Origin: Propionispora sp. 2/2-37
GTDB taxonomy: Bacteria; Bacillota; Negativicutes; Propionisporales; Propionisporaceae
Reading direction: 5' to 3'
Assembly: GCF_001298735.1 (NCBI RefSeq)
Contig: NZ_CYSP01000019.1
Coordinates: 1-64,000, forward strand
Length of the DNA: 64,000 bases
Positions 1 through 8,373 of the stretch are shown in pieces. The notes beneath the pieces were generated by a model. That model ran no database searches. It was not told the origin of the DNA and was given only the letters and a program-made list of their open reading frames with translations. Made by a program: the position numbers and the translations under genes. The stretch's first letter is position 1. The number at the start of each line of letters is the position of its first letter.

Positions 1-180
1 TCTCTTGCCGGCTGCTCACAGCGACTTATTTATAATATCATATCCGGTTAACCAAGTCAACATAAAATCCTTAAATCGGACAAGATTTTTTAAGGTGACT
101 TCATTTTATCACTCCATTTCAGGAGTGTCAATAAGTATTCTAAAAATTTAGAAATTACTCTTCTGTTTTTCCAAGAACAA

Positions 181-207
181 AAAGAGAGTTGACGCGCAAC
201 TCTCTTT
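181..207 (-). terminator. Rho-independent terminator of the chemoreceptor gene
   Basis: An 11-bp perfect stem (AAAGAGAGTTG / CAACTCTCTTT) with a 5-nt loop lies just past the stop codon of the chemoreceptor. Read on the minus strand it is followed by a T-rich run. Positions 1-180 hold no gene I can support. Confidence 0.85.
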
Positions 208-229
208 AAACATCTCAAATTAAGTAACA

Positions 230-2026
230 TCAGGTGCGGTACTGATTTAAATCCTGACTAAAATGGCCAATTACATTTTTAAATTCATTAATTTTATTCA
301 TCATATCCTGCAATTTATCGTTGTAAACCTGCACGGCGGCACTCATTTCCCGACTGGCAGCTGAGTTTTCTTCCGAAATGGCGGCTAATCCTTCTATTTT
401 GCCACAAACCTGATTGAGCCCTACCATTTCATGCCCAAGCTTATCAATAATACCAACAATGTTATCAACAACCGCCTGTACATTGTGAATATGAGAACTG
501 TTCCTTGTAACAACCTCTCCCAGATACTGGCTTTCCGTTTCCAGCACACCATATTCCGACTCTATTGACTCAACAACCTGACTGATAATTTCCATTAATA
601 CCGTTAAATCCTGTGAAATACTTTCGGAATGCTGATGAGATTGTTCTGCCAACTTCCGTACCTCTTCCGCAACGACTGCAAATCCTCTGCCCTGTTCACC
701 GGCCCTTGCCGCCTCAATAGCGGCGTTTAATGCCAGCAAATTGGTTTGTCCGGCAATAGCGGCAACCATTCCGGTAATTTCATTAATTCTGCCGGCCTGC
801 AAGCGCAGATTCTCGGCCGAATCTCTGACCTCCCCAAACTTCTCTAAGCTTTGCTCCAATTTAGTACTGGATGCCTGCACATCGGAAAAACCCCTATTAA
901 TTTCCAGAACGGCATCTTCCAGTTGCTGTTTATTATTATTCTGTTCCTCTACAACCGTTTTTAACGTATCCAAATTGCCGTTCAGAATGCTTACGGCATT
1001 TTCCGTCTCTGTTGCCTGATTTCCAGCTGCTCCAGCCACATCATAAACCACTCCCGAAATTTCCCGGGAAGCCGTGCTCATTCTGGCAGCCAGGTCATTA
1101 AAGTTGTTTGCATATTGATTCATTTCATCGGTAATTCCCTTAAAGCCTATAAATTCACTCTTCACCCGTTTCTTATAAACAGCGATTTCTTTCATGATCT
1201 CCTCAAATTCATCCGCTGAACTCAATTTCGTTTCAGTAAAATATACTCTCTGTTGCAGCTGACTCAATTCTTCTCTCAGTGCCCTGAACGGGCGCAGCAA
1301 CAGGCTGGCACTTATGCCAGCAGCAATACCGCTGACTAAAAAAGTCCATACAGGGACGGAAACGGAAACAAGAGACAACGCCAGACTGATAAGCGCTGTA
1401 ACAACCGCCGCTGCTATGCCTACCTTACTGCCTAAATGCTTAATTCCACCCAATGACAGTACTTTATTGAAACGATAATGCACCGTGCTGGTAATCGGAT
1501 TTGGAAAATGAATTTTAATTTTTATATGCTCAGCAGACGATTCCAGTTCTTCCGTTTTGATATTTTCCTTAAAAAACTCAGCAGCACCGGCAATCAATCC
1601 CCGCAGATAGCCAAACATGCCCCGTGCCGACCGGTAGCTAAGAACGGCTTCATACTCAGATACCGGCTCAAGCAATAGCTCCGGAGGTTTAGCCCCGGGG
1701 ATCCGCTTCACCACCACTACGTGGACATCATACATGGATTTTAAAAAGGAATATAAATTTTCCTGATAAAAAAAAGCTGGATATGCCCGCTGAAACGTCT
1801 GTATGTTATCCTTGCCAATGGCAAACCAAATTTCATCTTCCGTTTTTCCCTGCTTTTTAGCTAGATAAGCGGCAAACTGACGTGGTTTTACGTCATCAAC
1901 ATCTTCAGTCGGCAGGAAAATCTGCTCTGCCGGCCACCCGACAGTTTCCATGGCCTCAACGGTCACTGCCTGTCCCCATATTTTTTTTGCTGTGCTAATC
2001 CATGTATCGACAACAGTTCCTTTCAT
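230..2026 (-). CDS. Methyl-accepting chemotaxis protein with N-terminal H-NOX heme sensor domain
   Basis: This is a chemoreceptor that probably senses a gas through heme and signals to CheA. Residues 1-185 are an H-NOX domain. His102 matches the proximal heme ligand, Pro115 the heme-distorting proline, and Tyr131-x-Ser133-x-Arg135 the propionate-binding motif. Trp9, Asn74 and Tyr140 match the distal hydrogen-bond network known from the O2-binding H-NOX of Thermoanaerobacter (Caldanaerobacter) Tar4H, so stable O2 binding is inferred. Two membrane segments follow at about 201-244. The rest is a coiled-coil MCP signalling domain with the conserved hairpin tip ([17 protein letters not shown] core, then EVRKLAEQS). 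There is no periplasmic sensor domain. The start has a GGAG site 9 nt upstream. The gene stands alone with its own terminator. Confidence 0.93.
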   Translation of the reverse strand: MKGTVVDTWISTAKKIWGQAVTVEAMETVGWPAEQIFLPTEDVDDVKPRQFAAYLAKKQGKTEDEIWFAIGKDNIQTFQRAYPAFFYQENLYSFLKSMYDVHVVVVKRIPGAKPPELLLEPVSEYEAVLSYRSARGMFGYLRGLIAGAAEFFKENIKTEELESSAEHIKIKIHFPNPITSTVHYRFNKVLSLGGIKHLGSKVGIAAAVVTALISLALSLVSVSVPVWTFLVSGIAAGISASLLLRPFRALREELSQLQQRVYFTETKLSSADEFEEIMKEIAVYKKRVKSEFIGFKGITDEMNQYANNFNDLAARMSTASREISGVVYDVAGAAGNQATETENAVSILNGNLDTLKTVVEEQNNNKQQLEDAVLEINRGFSDVQASSTKLEQSLEKFGEVRDSAENLRLQAGRINEITGMVAAIAGQTNLLALNAAIEAARAGEQGRGFAVVAEEVRKLAEQSHQHSESISQDLTVLMEIISQVVESIESEYGVLETESQYLGEVVTRNSSHIHNVQAVVDNIVGIIDKLGHEMVGLNQVCGKIEGLAAISEENSAASREMSAAVQVYNDKLQDMMNKINEFKNVIGHFSQDLNQYRT

Positions 2027-2120
2027 GCAAGCTCACTCCACCATTCTCAAATACTACAAAAATTCATAGCATCTGTGTTTAAATTACTACTTAATAATTA
2101 ATGAAGAAACGTGAATTATA

Positions 2121-2393
2121 TTAAGACTTCTCATTCTCTCTTGACACGAAAAATCCTCCATCTCTAAACAGAAATTTACAATAAAGCCCGTAGTTTTCTT
2201 TCCCCGCTTCTTCCCCTTTACTTAATGCTATCTCTTTGTGATTTTCCCCACAGACATTATCACGAACTTGTGCTATCATGTCATCTGTTTTACCATTGAA
2301 GCAACCATCACCCTTACCGCAATAAATATCGGAAAGCTGCGAATATAATCCGCAGCTTTCCGATAAAGCACTCAAACAGACCCAGTAACCCAT
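2121..2393 (-). CDS. Doubtful 90-residue hypothetical ORF
   Basis: An open frame of 90 codons encodes a Cys-containing, charged product that I do not recognise. There is no convincing Shine-Dalgarno site before the ATG. Its first third spans a 15-bp perfect inverted repeat, which is unusual for coding sequence. It may be a decayed gene or chance. It occupies the gap between the chemoreceptor and the metal transporter, reading in the same direction as both. Confidence 0.2.
   Translation of the reverse strand: MGYWVCLSALSESCGLYSQLSDIYCGKGDGCFNGKTDDMIAQVRDNVCGENHKEIALSKGEEAGKENYGLYCKFLFRDGGFFVSRENEKS
2327..2365. repeat. 15-bp perfect inverted repeat
   Basis: Arms 2327-2341 (TATCGGAAAGCTGCG) and 2351-2365 are perfect reverse complements around a 9-nt A/T-rich loop. 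There is no U-tail on either strand, so it does not look like an ordinary terminator. Confidence 0.7.
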
Positions 2394-2452
2394 ACTTTTA
2401 GATGACGCACTACTAGGTACCGAGCACTTTACATTGATTCTTTAAAACTATT

Positions 2453-3706
2453 CTACGAATCAAGAAAACCCGGAAAAACAGTCAGTATTAATAATAATAC
2501 ACTCAAAAAAATCAACAAAACAACCGCTATCCCGCAGATTATATTATATAACCTGGAATTGGCATGGCTACCCATAATGTTTTTATTGCTGGCAATCAAA
2601 AGCATAAAAACCAAAATCGGCGGCAGTAAAATGCCGTTGATTACTTGCGAAGCAAGCATTACGGCATATAACGATAAATCCGGCCACAAAACCAGTCCTG
2701 CCCCAATGCCGATTAGCAAAGTGTATAGGCCAAAAAAAACCGGTGCCTCTTTATATGTACTGTTAATCCGGTGTTCGAATCCCAGTGCTTCGCAAATCGC
2801 ATAGGAGGTACTAAGCGGTAGGATAATCGCCGCCAACATGGAAGCTCCCAGCAGCCCACAGGAAAACAGCGCCGATGCATATTGCCCGGCCAGCGGTTCC
2901 AATGCCAGGGCCGCATCTTTAGCTGTTTCGATGTCTACCTGATCGACGTACAACGTCCCAGCCGTAGATACAATAATAAAAAAAGCGATAAACCCGGTAA
3001 AAAAGGACCCGATTATGACATCCCAGAAGGTATAGTGATATTCTTTAACGGTAATCCCTTTATCCACGACGGAAGCTTGAACATAAAACTGCCCCCAGGG
3101 CGTAATGGTAGTGCCAACAATACCGATGGCCATTAACAAAAAACCTGAATCCAGGGAAAATACCGGTGTGACCGCCGCTTTCGCCACCTCATGCCAGTCG
3201 GGGTTCGCCATGGCCCCGGCAATTACATAGCTGAAAAAAGTCAGGCACAAAATCAAAAAAAACTTTTCCAGCCGCTCATAGCTGGCCCGCATTACCAGCC
3301 ACCATATCAGAAAGGCAATACACGGTACCGCTATATACTTACTGATCCCGAACATCTCCATACTAGTGGCAATGCCGGAGAACTCCGAGGCCGTAGTGCC
3401 AATATTCGCAACCAGCAATATCCCCATTGCCATAAAAGTCCAACGTACGCCAAATGTTTCACGTATGAGATCGGATAATCCCCTCCCGGTCACTGCACCT
3501 GTCCGTGCGGAAATCTCCTGTGCTACCGCCAGGCATAAGGTACTAAGCGACAGGATAAACAGCAGGGCATAGCCATACTTTGCCCCGGCGGCAGCATACG
3601 TGGCAATACCGCCGGCATCATTATCGGCAAAAGCGGTAATAATCCCCGGTCCCATTACCGACCAAAACAAAAAGAACTTTCGCTGCGTGTTCGCAAAAAG
3701 GTTCAT
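2453..3706 (-). CDS. NRAMP-family metal transporter with non-canonical (Mg2+-type) binding motifs
   Basis: A 417-residue polytopic inner-membrane protein of the NRAMP/SLC11 fold that imports a divalent cation. The usual Mn/Fe motif DPGN in helix 1 is replaced by D28-N-D-A-G-G33, and the helix 6 MPH motif by T202-P-W-G-Q206. Loss of the soft-ligand Met is the hallmark of the NRAMP-related magnesium transporters (NRMT) described from Eggerthella, so Mg2+ is the inferred substrate rather than Mn2+ or Fe2+. The ATG overlaps the stop of the upstream MgtE-domain gene as ATGA, so the two are translationally coupled. The partner's magnesium-sensing domains independently support the Mg2+ call. Confidence 0.85.
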   Translation of the reverse strand: MNLFANTQRKFFLFWSVMGPGIITAFADNDAGGIATYAAAGAKYGYALLFILSLSTLCLAVAQEISARTGAVTGRGLSDLIRETFGVRWTFMAMGILLVANIGTTASEFSGIATSMEMFGISKYIAVPCIAFLIWWLVMRASYERLEKFFLILCLTFFSYVIAGAMANPDWHEVAKAAVTPVFSLDSGFLLMAIGIVGTTITPWGQFYVQASVVDKGITVKEYHYTFWDVIIGSFFTGFIAFFIIVSTAGTLYVDQVDIETAKDAALALEPLAGQYASALFSCGLLGASMLAAIILPLSTSYAICEALGFEHRINSTYKEAPVFFGLYTLLIGIGAGLVLWPDLSLYAVMLASQVINGILLPPILVFMLLIASNKNIMGSHANSRLYNIICGIAVVLLIFLSVLLLILTVFPGFLDS

Positions 3707-4998
3707 GTATACCGCCCCCGCCCTATGCGTGAACTGACTGCAAACAGTGAATAAGCATCCGCTTTGCCTCGTTCTGATAAGACCAGACTCAAAATATCAT
3801 CGACAGTAACGATCCCTAGCATAGTTCCGCTTGTATCAATAACCGGAACAGCCAGCAGGCCATATTTTGTCATCATTTTCGCTACCAGATGATCACTGTC
3901 GGTATCCTGTGCTGCAATCACCCTTCTTTCCATCAATTCGTACAAACTGGCATCGTCATTCGCTGTAAGCAGCTTCCGCAGCGATAAAACACCCTCCAGC
4001 CGCCCGTATTCATTCAACACATAAAGGTAATAGATGGTCTCCGCCGAACTTCCAATCTCCTTTAGTCTGGCAAGGGCACCGCTTGCCGTTATCTCTCCGG
4101 AAAGACCAATATATTCCCTCGTCATCAAAGCTCCCGCCGTCCCGCTCTTATACTGCATAAGTTTACGCACGGCTTCGGCGTCGGCAAACCGCATCAGACT
4201 GAGAAGCTGTTCAGATTTACCAAATGACAGCCCGCCTAAAATGTCAGCAATCTCATCCGATGGCAGCCCCCGTAAAATGGCTATAGCCCGTATGTCATCC
4301 ATTTGGCCGATAATTTTAACTTGTGTTGCCAGTGGCATCTCCGACAGCGCTTTCACTGTTTGCTGTACATCCAGATGGTCAATGAAAGCCGCCCGGCGTT
4401 TATAATCCATTTCCGCCAAGAGATCGGCAATATCAGCCGGATGCAGTTGTCCCAACTGTTGTTTTTCCATCTTCAGTTGCAAGGCCGAGTTCCAACTTTC
4501 CAGCGGTTTTATGTATTGCCAGCCCAGCCATCGATTTTCAAAGCGTTTAAATAAAAACTCCAGCCCCAGTCTGCGAAACAGACCTCTGATACCGATGTCC
4601 ACAGCTGTCAGCACCATCATGACCCGCCCATCATACATCAACCAGGACAGCGTAATATCATTTACCCTGACAATTTTAACTCCCTTCAAATCAATAATCT
4701 GTTTGTCAAGCAACCATTTGCTGATATAAAACTCTTCATCCTGCAATGAAACAGTACAATTTTCCGTATAATCGCAATTAAGATACAATCCATTTTCATC
4801 ACAGCGTTCCACCAGTTCAAATGGGATCAGTTCGTGAATCTTGCGTGCATATTTAATACCGGAAACACGCGGATGACTGTAGTTCCAGGACACAGCCATA
4901 TCCTTTACCCGCCCGATACGCTTTTGCGCGGCATCATAAATGGATTTGCCGAGCATTTGGCTAAAGTAGAACTTACCTAACAGCTTTACGGAATGCAT
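3703..4998 (-). CDS. PRC-barrel / MgtE N-domain / CBS protein (soluble Mg2+ sensor without pore)
   Basis: The product has 431 residues if translation starts at ATG 4998, which has a GGGGGG Shine-Dalgarno run 6-11 nt upstream; an in-frame ATG 30 nt further up lacks one. The N-terminal ~170 residues resemble one or two PRC-barrels. Next comes an MgtE intracellular N domain (HPADIADLL...; about residues 175-285), then a pair of CBS domains to about residue 415. The five-helix MgtE pore domain is absent. In MgtE these cytosolic domains bind Mg2+ and gate the pore. The 4-nt overlap with the NRAMP-like transporter suggests this protein senses Mg2+ and gates or stabilises that transporter (inference). 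Confidence 0.85.
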   Translation of the reverse strand: MHSVKLLGKFYFSQMLGKSIYDAAQKRIGRVKDMAVSWNYSHPRVSGIKYARKIHELIPFELVERCDENGLYLNCDYTENCTVSLQDEEFYISKWLLDKQIIDLKGVKIVRVNDITLSWLMYDGRVMMVLTAVDIGIRGLFRRLGLEFLFKRFENRWLGWQYIKPLESWNSALQLKMEKQQLGQLHPADIADLLAEMDYKRRAAFIDHLDVQQTVKALSEMPLATQVKIIGQMDDIRAIAILRGLPSDEIADILGGLSFGKSEQLLSLMRFADAEAVRKLMQYKSGTAGALMTREYIGLSGEITASGALARLKEIGSSAETIYYLYVLNEYGRLEGVLSLRKLLTANDDASLYELMERRVIAAQDTDSDHLVAKMMTKYGLLAVPVIDTSGTMLGIVTVDDILSLVLSERGKADAYSLFAVSSRIGRGRYT

Positions 4999-5172
4999 GG
5001 TATCCCCCCTATCCATGGAGTTCGCCAATAAACAACACCGCCAGAATAACCCGGAAAAGCTTTTTTTCTCTGCAAATTTGCTCTCCAGAGCATTTACTCC
5101 AGTATATGTTTTCCTACTGTGAAGCGTTAATCGGTCCTTTTTCGCAAGCCTTTATACTGGATACCAAAAATA

Positions 5173-5197
5173 AAAAACTGCGCTCAGCGCAGTTTTT
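5173..5197 (-). terminator. Rho-independent terminator
   Basis: An 11-bp perfect stem (AAAAACTGCGC, TCA loop, GCGCAGTTTTT) lies between the diguanylate cyclase stop and the MgtE-domain gene. It ends the cyclase transcript on the minus strand. Confidence 0.85.
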
Positions 5198-5225
5198 ATT
5201 TTAACCTTTATGTAATTATGTGAAA

Positions 5226-5906
5226 CTAGGCATGAATAGTACAAGTACGTGCCAGCCGCTTCTTTTTTTTATCTTCATATAATTCCTTATCCGCCATAAC
5301 AATGATCTGTTCTTTTTCTATTTGCTCCTGAACAACGATAACTCCCACACTAATTGATCTGCTCTGACATTGTTTGTGTCCGCAAACAATACTCTTCAGA
5401 GACTCACTAATGTTCCGCGCATCGCCCACGGCCACATCCCGGATAATAATAGCAAATTCATCGCCACCCCAACGGGTAATCACTGCGCTCCGCCCAATTG
5501 CCCCCTTTAAAAGGCCGGCAATGGTAATCAGCAGTTCATCTCCTACCGCATGCCCATACAGATCATTGACTTCTTTAAAATAATCAATATCAATAAGTGC
5601 AAAAGCAAAGGAATTATTTGTCCCCTGAATACGCCGCAGTTCCTCCTGCAGTCTGGTATTAAAATAGCGCCGGTTCCACAATCCGGTCAACGAATCAATA
5701 TTGGACAGTAAATACAGTTTATGAATAAGCTTGCCGGTTATAATACTTCCCAAAATAAAAAGAAGCAAACAGATGCCCCAAGAGACAAGCACATATTCCG
5801 GATATTCGAATCGGATAAAAGTGGTTACTGCATACAGGGTAATCAATCCAGCGGCAGTCACACTCCCCATAATAGCCGGTGAATACGCATAAAATAGCCT
5901 TACCAT
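5226..5906 (-). CDS. Membrane-anchored diguanylate cyclase (GGDEF), inhibitory site absent
   Basis: The product makes cyclic di-GMP from two GTP. About 60 residues of hydrophobic sequence form two membrane helices, followed directly by a GGDEF domain with the intact active-site motif RWGGDEF. The RxxD product-inhibition site that normally sits five residues before GGDEF is missing: the equivalent residues are G-R-S-A. The enzyme is therefore predicted to lack I-site feedback inhibition. ATG 5906 is chosen because GGGAGG lies 9 nt upstream; a GTG two codons earlier would be only 3 nt from it. The second cyclase at 46638 has the same layout but keeps the I-site. Confidence 0.88.
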   Translation of the reverse strand: MVRLFYAYSPAIMGSVTAAGLITLYAVTTFIRFEYPEYVLVSWGICLLLFILGSIITGKLIHKLYLLSNIDSLTGLWNRRYFNTRLQEELRRIQGTNNSFAFALIDIDYFKEVNDLYGHAVGDELLITIAGLLKGAIGRSAVITRWGGDEFAIIIRDVAVGDARNISESLKSIVCGHKQCQSRSISVGVIVVQEQIEKEQIIVMADKELYEDKKKKRLARTCTIHA

Positions 5907-6105
5907 GAACACTATCCTCCCATGGATACCGTTTCAGGAAACACATACTTTTATCTCTTATTCTACACAAACCGGGCATTTCCTTTTCTGGAAACTACCA
6001 GCCAATTTATTCCTATATTAACACTATTCTGAATTCATGTCTACCTTTTTTTATCACTAAAAAAACAATTTTACAAAGTATCCCTTATCTTATATTTGTA
6101 AAAAA

Positions 6106-6132
6106 AATACAGGCACTTATCGTGCCCGTATT
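6106..6132 (-). terminator. Terminator of the zinc-ribbon gene
   Basis: Arms 6106-6116 and 6122-6132 (AATACAGGCAC / GTGCCCGTATT, one mismatch) are followed on the minus strand by a long T run. Confidence 0.75.
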
Positions 6133-6158
6133 TTCTACCTTCTGATCTTCTGCGCAAG

Positions 6159-6326
6159 CTACTTCAAAAGCAAATTATCCTTTTTCCCGGATAATTTGGT
6201 CACTTCCGCAAACTTGCATTCTACATTGGTGCAAATTAAATCCGGCTGGCCATCGGCATCCAGCACTTCTTTCAAAGGGCTCCGGCATGCCGGGCACAGC
6301 GCAGCCTTACGCTTTTTCCTTGCCAT
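6159..6326 (-). CDS. Small zinc-ribbon protein, 55 residues
   Basis: A short basic protein starting MARKKRK with CPAC about ten residues in, then a Cys-containing strand (LICTNVEC) near the middle. The CxxC...CxxxxC arrangement looks like a zinc ribbon. ATG 6326 has GGAGAGG 8 nt upstream; the in-frame ATG 24 nt further up has no site. The partner is unknown; similar small ribbons bind nucleic acid or assemble on RNA-handling proteins, but nothing here proves that. Confidence 0.65.
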   Translation of the reverse strand: MARKKRKAALCPACRSPLKEVLDADGQPDLICTNVECKFAEVTKLSGKKDNLLLK

Positions 6327-6411
6327 GTTTAAAGCCTCTCCCTCTCTCATTTGTTACATTATCCTCCAAAAAAGAATTAATCCCTTTATTTCAAAACCGT
6401 AATCCTGCTCT

Positions 6412-6531
6412 TTATCGCAGTAACCTGGCATAATGTGCAACCATATTCCGCATTCCCCGGAGGCTGCCCCTGGTCAGCCACGCACCGGCCAAACAACCTG
6501 CTATCACGATAGTACCTATTCCCATCTCCAT
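6412..6531 (-). CDS. 39-residue small membrane protein
   Basis: ATG 6531 follows a GGGAG site at about 11 nt. The product begins MEMGIGTIVIAGCLAGAWL, a single hydrophobic helix, and ends in a basic tail (RGSLRGMRNMVAHYARLLR). The longer frame that starts at 6630 has no ribosome-binding site. I do not recognise the family. A short membrane peptide with a basic cytosolic tail is typical of small regulatory or stress peptides. Confidence 0.45.
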   Translation of the reverse strand: MEMGIGTIVIAGCLAGAWLTRGSLRGMRNMVAHYARLLR

Positions 6532-6923
6532 AGTTATTGTCGCTCCCTGCTGTTTATTTTGACTTTGCAGTATATGCAGGATCGTTTTACAATATCCGGC
6601 AATAATGGAGATTGTTTTTGGCCGACACACTACTGACTGTAGAAAAGAGTGGCTATATGTTTTTTGTAATAAAACAATCGAAAAGAGATCAAACTACAAA
6701 AACTTAGCAAACCGTTCCGGGAAGCAGCTGTTTAGGTTTAATGTTGGTTTATGTTTAGTTATTTAAGTTTATTTTAGAAAGAAATCAAGAGAAATCCTTA
6801 GATAATTTAAGATAAATAGCAAAAATCATAAATTTCATCCTATCTTATCTAAAATTTGCTTGCAATACGTTTCAAGGAGTGATATGTTTTTAGTATAAAT
6901 TACCATAAAGGAGTATGATTCCT
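6532..6923. other. Intergenic region upstream of the molbindin gene
   Basis: AT-rich spacer with no supported ORF. It contains the divergent promoters of the small membrane protein and the molbindin. Two similar A/T-rich blocks containing TTAGATAA and TTATCTAAA (about 6796-6860) form a loose inverted repeat that could be an operator. Confidence 0.4.
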
Positions 6924-7127
6924 ATGAAAATCAGTGGAAGAAATAAATTACCCGCCACGGTTAAAGAAATTGTTAAAGGCGAAGTTATGGCCAAAGTGGT
7001 AATGGACTACAACGGAACCGAGTTGGTAGCTGCCGTTACCGTCGATTCCGTAGAAGATCTCAAACTGGCACCTGGCGACAAAGTTACCGCACTGGTTAAA
7101 GCTACAGAAATGATGGTTATTAAATAA
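6924..7127 (+). CDS. mop: Molbindin (Mop), molybdate/tungstate-binding TOBE protein
   Basis: A 67-residue cytosolic protein consisting of one TOBE/Mop domain. It opens MKISGRNKLPATVKEIVKG and carries a second strand set AAVTVDSVEDL and an ending LVKATEMMVIK, which is the classical Mop pattern. Family members form hexamers that store molybdate or tungstate. ATG 6924 is preferred because AAGGAG lies 10 nt upstream, whereas the ATG at 6915 is 1-2 nt from it. It is monocistronic and followed by a strong terminator. No molybdate ABC transporter is in the window. Confidence 0.9.
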   Translation: MKISGRNKLPATVKEIVKGEVMAKVVMDYNGTELVAAVTVDSVEDLKLAPGDKVTALVKATEMMVIK

Positions 7128-7138
7128 TGTTGTAGTCT

Positions 7139-7197
7139 AAAAAAGCAAATGTCCCTAAACCTCTCACTAAAGCAGGTTTAGGGACATTTGCTTTTTT
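7139..7197 (+). terminator. Strong terminator after mop
   Basis: About 23 bp of perfect stem (AAGCAAATGTCCCTAAACCT and its complement) with an 11-nt loop and a T tract. Confidence 0.93.
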
Positions 7198-7398
7198 ATA
7201 GCTACCGGATATCGCCTTTATTCCCAGCGAACAATGATTAAGAATCAATTTTGTTGACTATTAAGTTGACTATTAAAAGGAAGGTTCTTTATACTGAGAA
7301 GTAAGTAAATGGCAGAAATGCACTTATCCCGGCCCCTAACCGTATAGCTATGGCAAAAGCCCTACTTAAATAAAACAGAATATAAGGAGAGTAGCATT

Positions 7399-8283
7399 AT
7401 GATACCCTTTGTCTTTTTTAACAACAAATTTGATTCCCTTTTTGAAGAAAATGGTTATCCAATATTGCTATCCGCCTATAAAGCAGAAAATAAGCATTCG
7501 AAGCTTCCCAGGCTTATGCATATGCATGACGATAAAGCGGAAATGGTATTTATTCGCGCAGGAAAAGGGACGCACATTATCGGAACAGATACTTATGCCA
7601 CTAAAAAAGGTGATATCCTAATTTTCAACAGCGGCATAACCCATGACGAATGCATGCATACCGACACCGCTATGAGTATATACTATTGTGCGTTTACCAA
7701 TCTTAAATTTAAAAATATGCCGACGAATCACCTCGTTCCGCCTCTGTGCAGACCTGTTATTGAAAGCGGTAAATATTTCAACGAGGTAGAAACTTTAATC
7801 AGGATGATGTACAATCAGGCTTTGCCAAGAGATGAATTTTCAGAAGAATTAGCCAATTATCTTTTGCGTTCGCTCATTGTATTAATAGCAAAGCTCTCTG
7901 CCAACGATCAGGAACTTTTACTGCCGGAAGAAAATATGCTCGGACAACGTGTTAAGGATTATATCGATAAGCATTATATGGAAGATCTTACTTTAGCCGG
8001 AATTTCCGAGGTTGTCGGTGCCAATCAGTATTATTTGTCACACATTTTTAAAAGATTTATGAAATATTCCCCGATGCAGTACCTTATGCGGCGACGGATC
8101 GGTGAGGCTCAATCACTGCTCCTGAATTCCAAGCATAGCATTACGGATATTGCCATAAAAGTAGGCTATAATAACCCGAATTATTTTCACAAATTGTTTA
8201 TGAGAATCGTGGGTATGCCTCCTATGAGATACAGAAAACTGTACTTCATAAAAACAGATATACCCCCAACGGAAGAACAATAG
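7399..8283 (+). CDS. AraC-family transcriptional regulator
   Basis: 294 residues. The N-terminal half is a cupin-like ligand domain (HMHDDKAEMVFIRAGKG, then a KGDILIFNSG turn). The C-terminal ~100 residues carry two helix-turn-helix motifs of the AraC type (ITDIAIKVGYNNPNYFHKLF). AAGGAGAG stands about 9 nt before the ATG. It converges on the sugar porter/dehydrogenase/isomerase cluster and is its most likely regulator (inference from position). The ligand is not visible from the sequence. Confidence 0.9.
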   Translation: MIPFVFFNNKFDSLFEENGYPILLSAYKAENKHSKLPRLMHMHDDKAEMVFIRAGKGTHIIGTDTYATKKGDILIFNSGITHDECMHTDTAMSIYYCAFTNLKFKNMPTNHLVPPLCRPVIESGKYFNEVETLIRMMYNQALPRDEFSEELANYLLRSLIVLIAKLSANDQELLLPEENMLGQRVKDYIDKHYMEDLTLAGISEVVGANQYYLSHIFKRFMKYSPMQYLMRRRIGEAQSLLLNSKHSITDIAIKVGYNNPNYFHKLFMRIVGMPPMRYRKLYFIKTDIPPTEEQ

Positions 8284-8311
8284 GTAACCGGGCTTACCCC
8301 CACCCGATAAA

Positions 8312-8345
8312 AACCGCTTTCAAGTCTCCCGGCTTGAAAGCGGTT
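8312..8345. terminator. Bidirectional terminator between convergent genes
   Basis: Perfect 13-bp stem AACCGCTTTCAAG / CTTGAAAGCGGTT between the AraC gene and the MFS porter gene. Confidence 0.85.
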
Positions 8346-8373
8346 CGTTCTCTTTCCGTCATACCCATTCTGC

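Noticed and set aside
5029..5172. Mg2+-sensing M-box leader upstream of the MgtE-domain gene
   Set aside because: The leader is short and lacks the conserved M-box helices; I see only a promoter-like TATAAAG.
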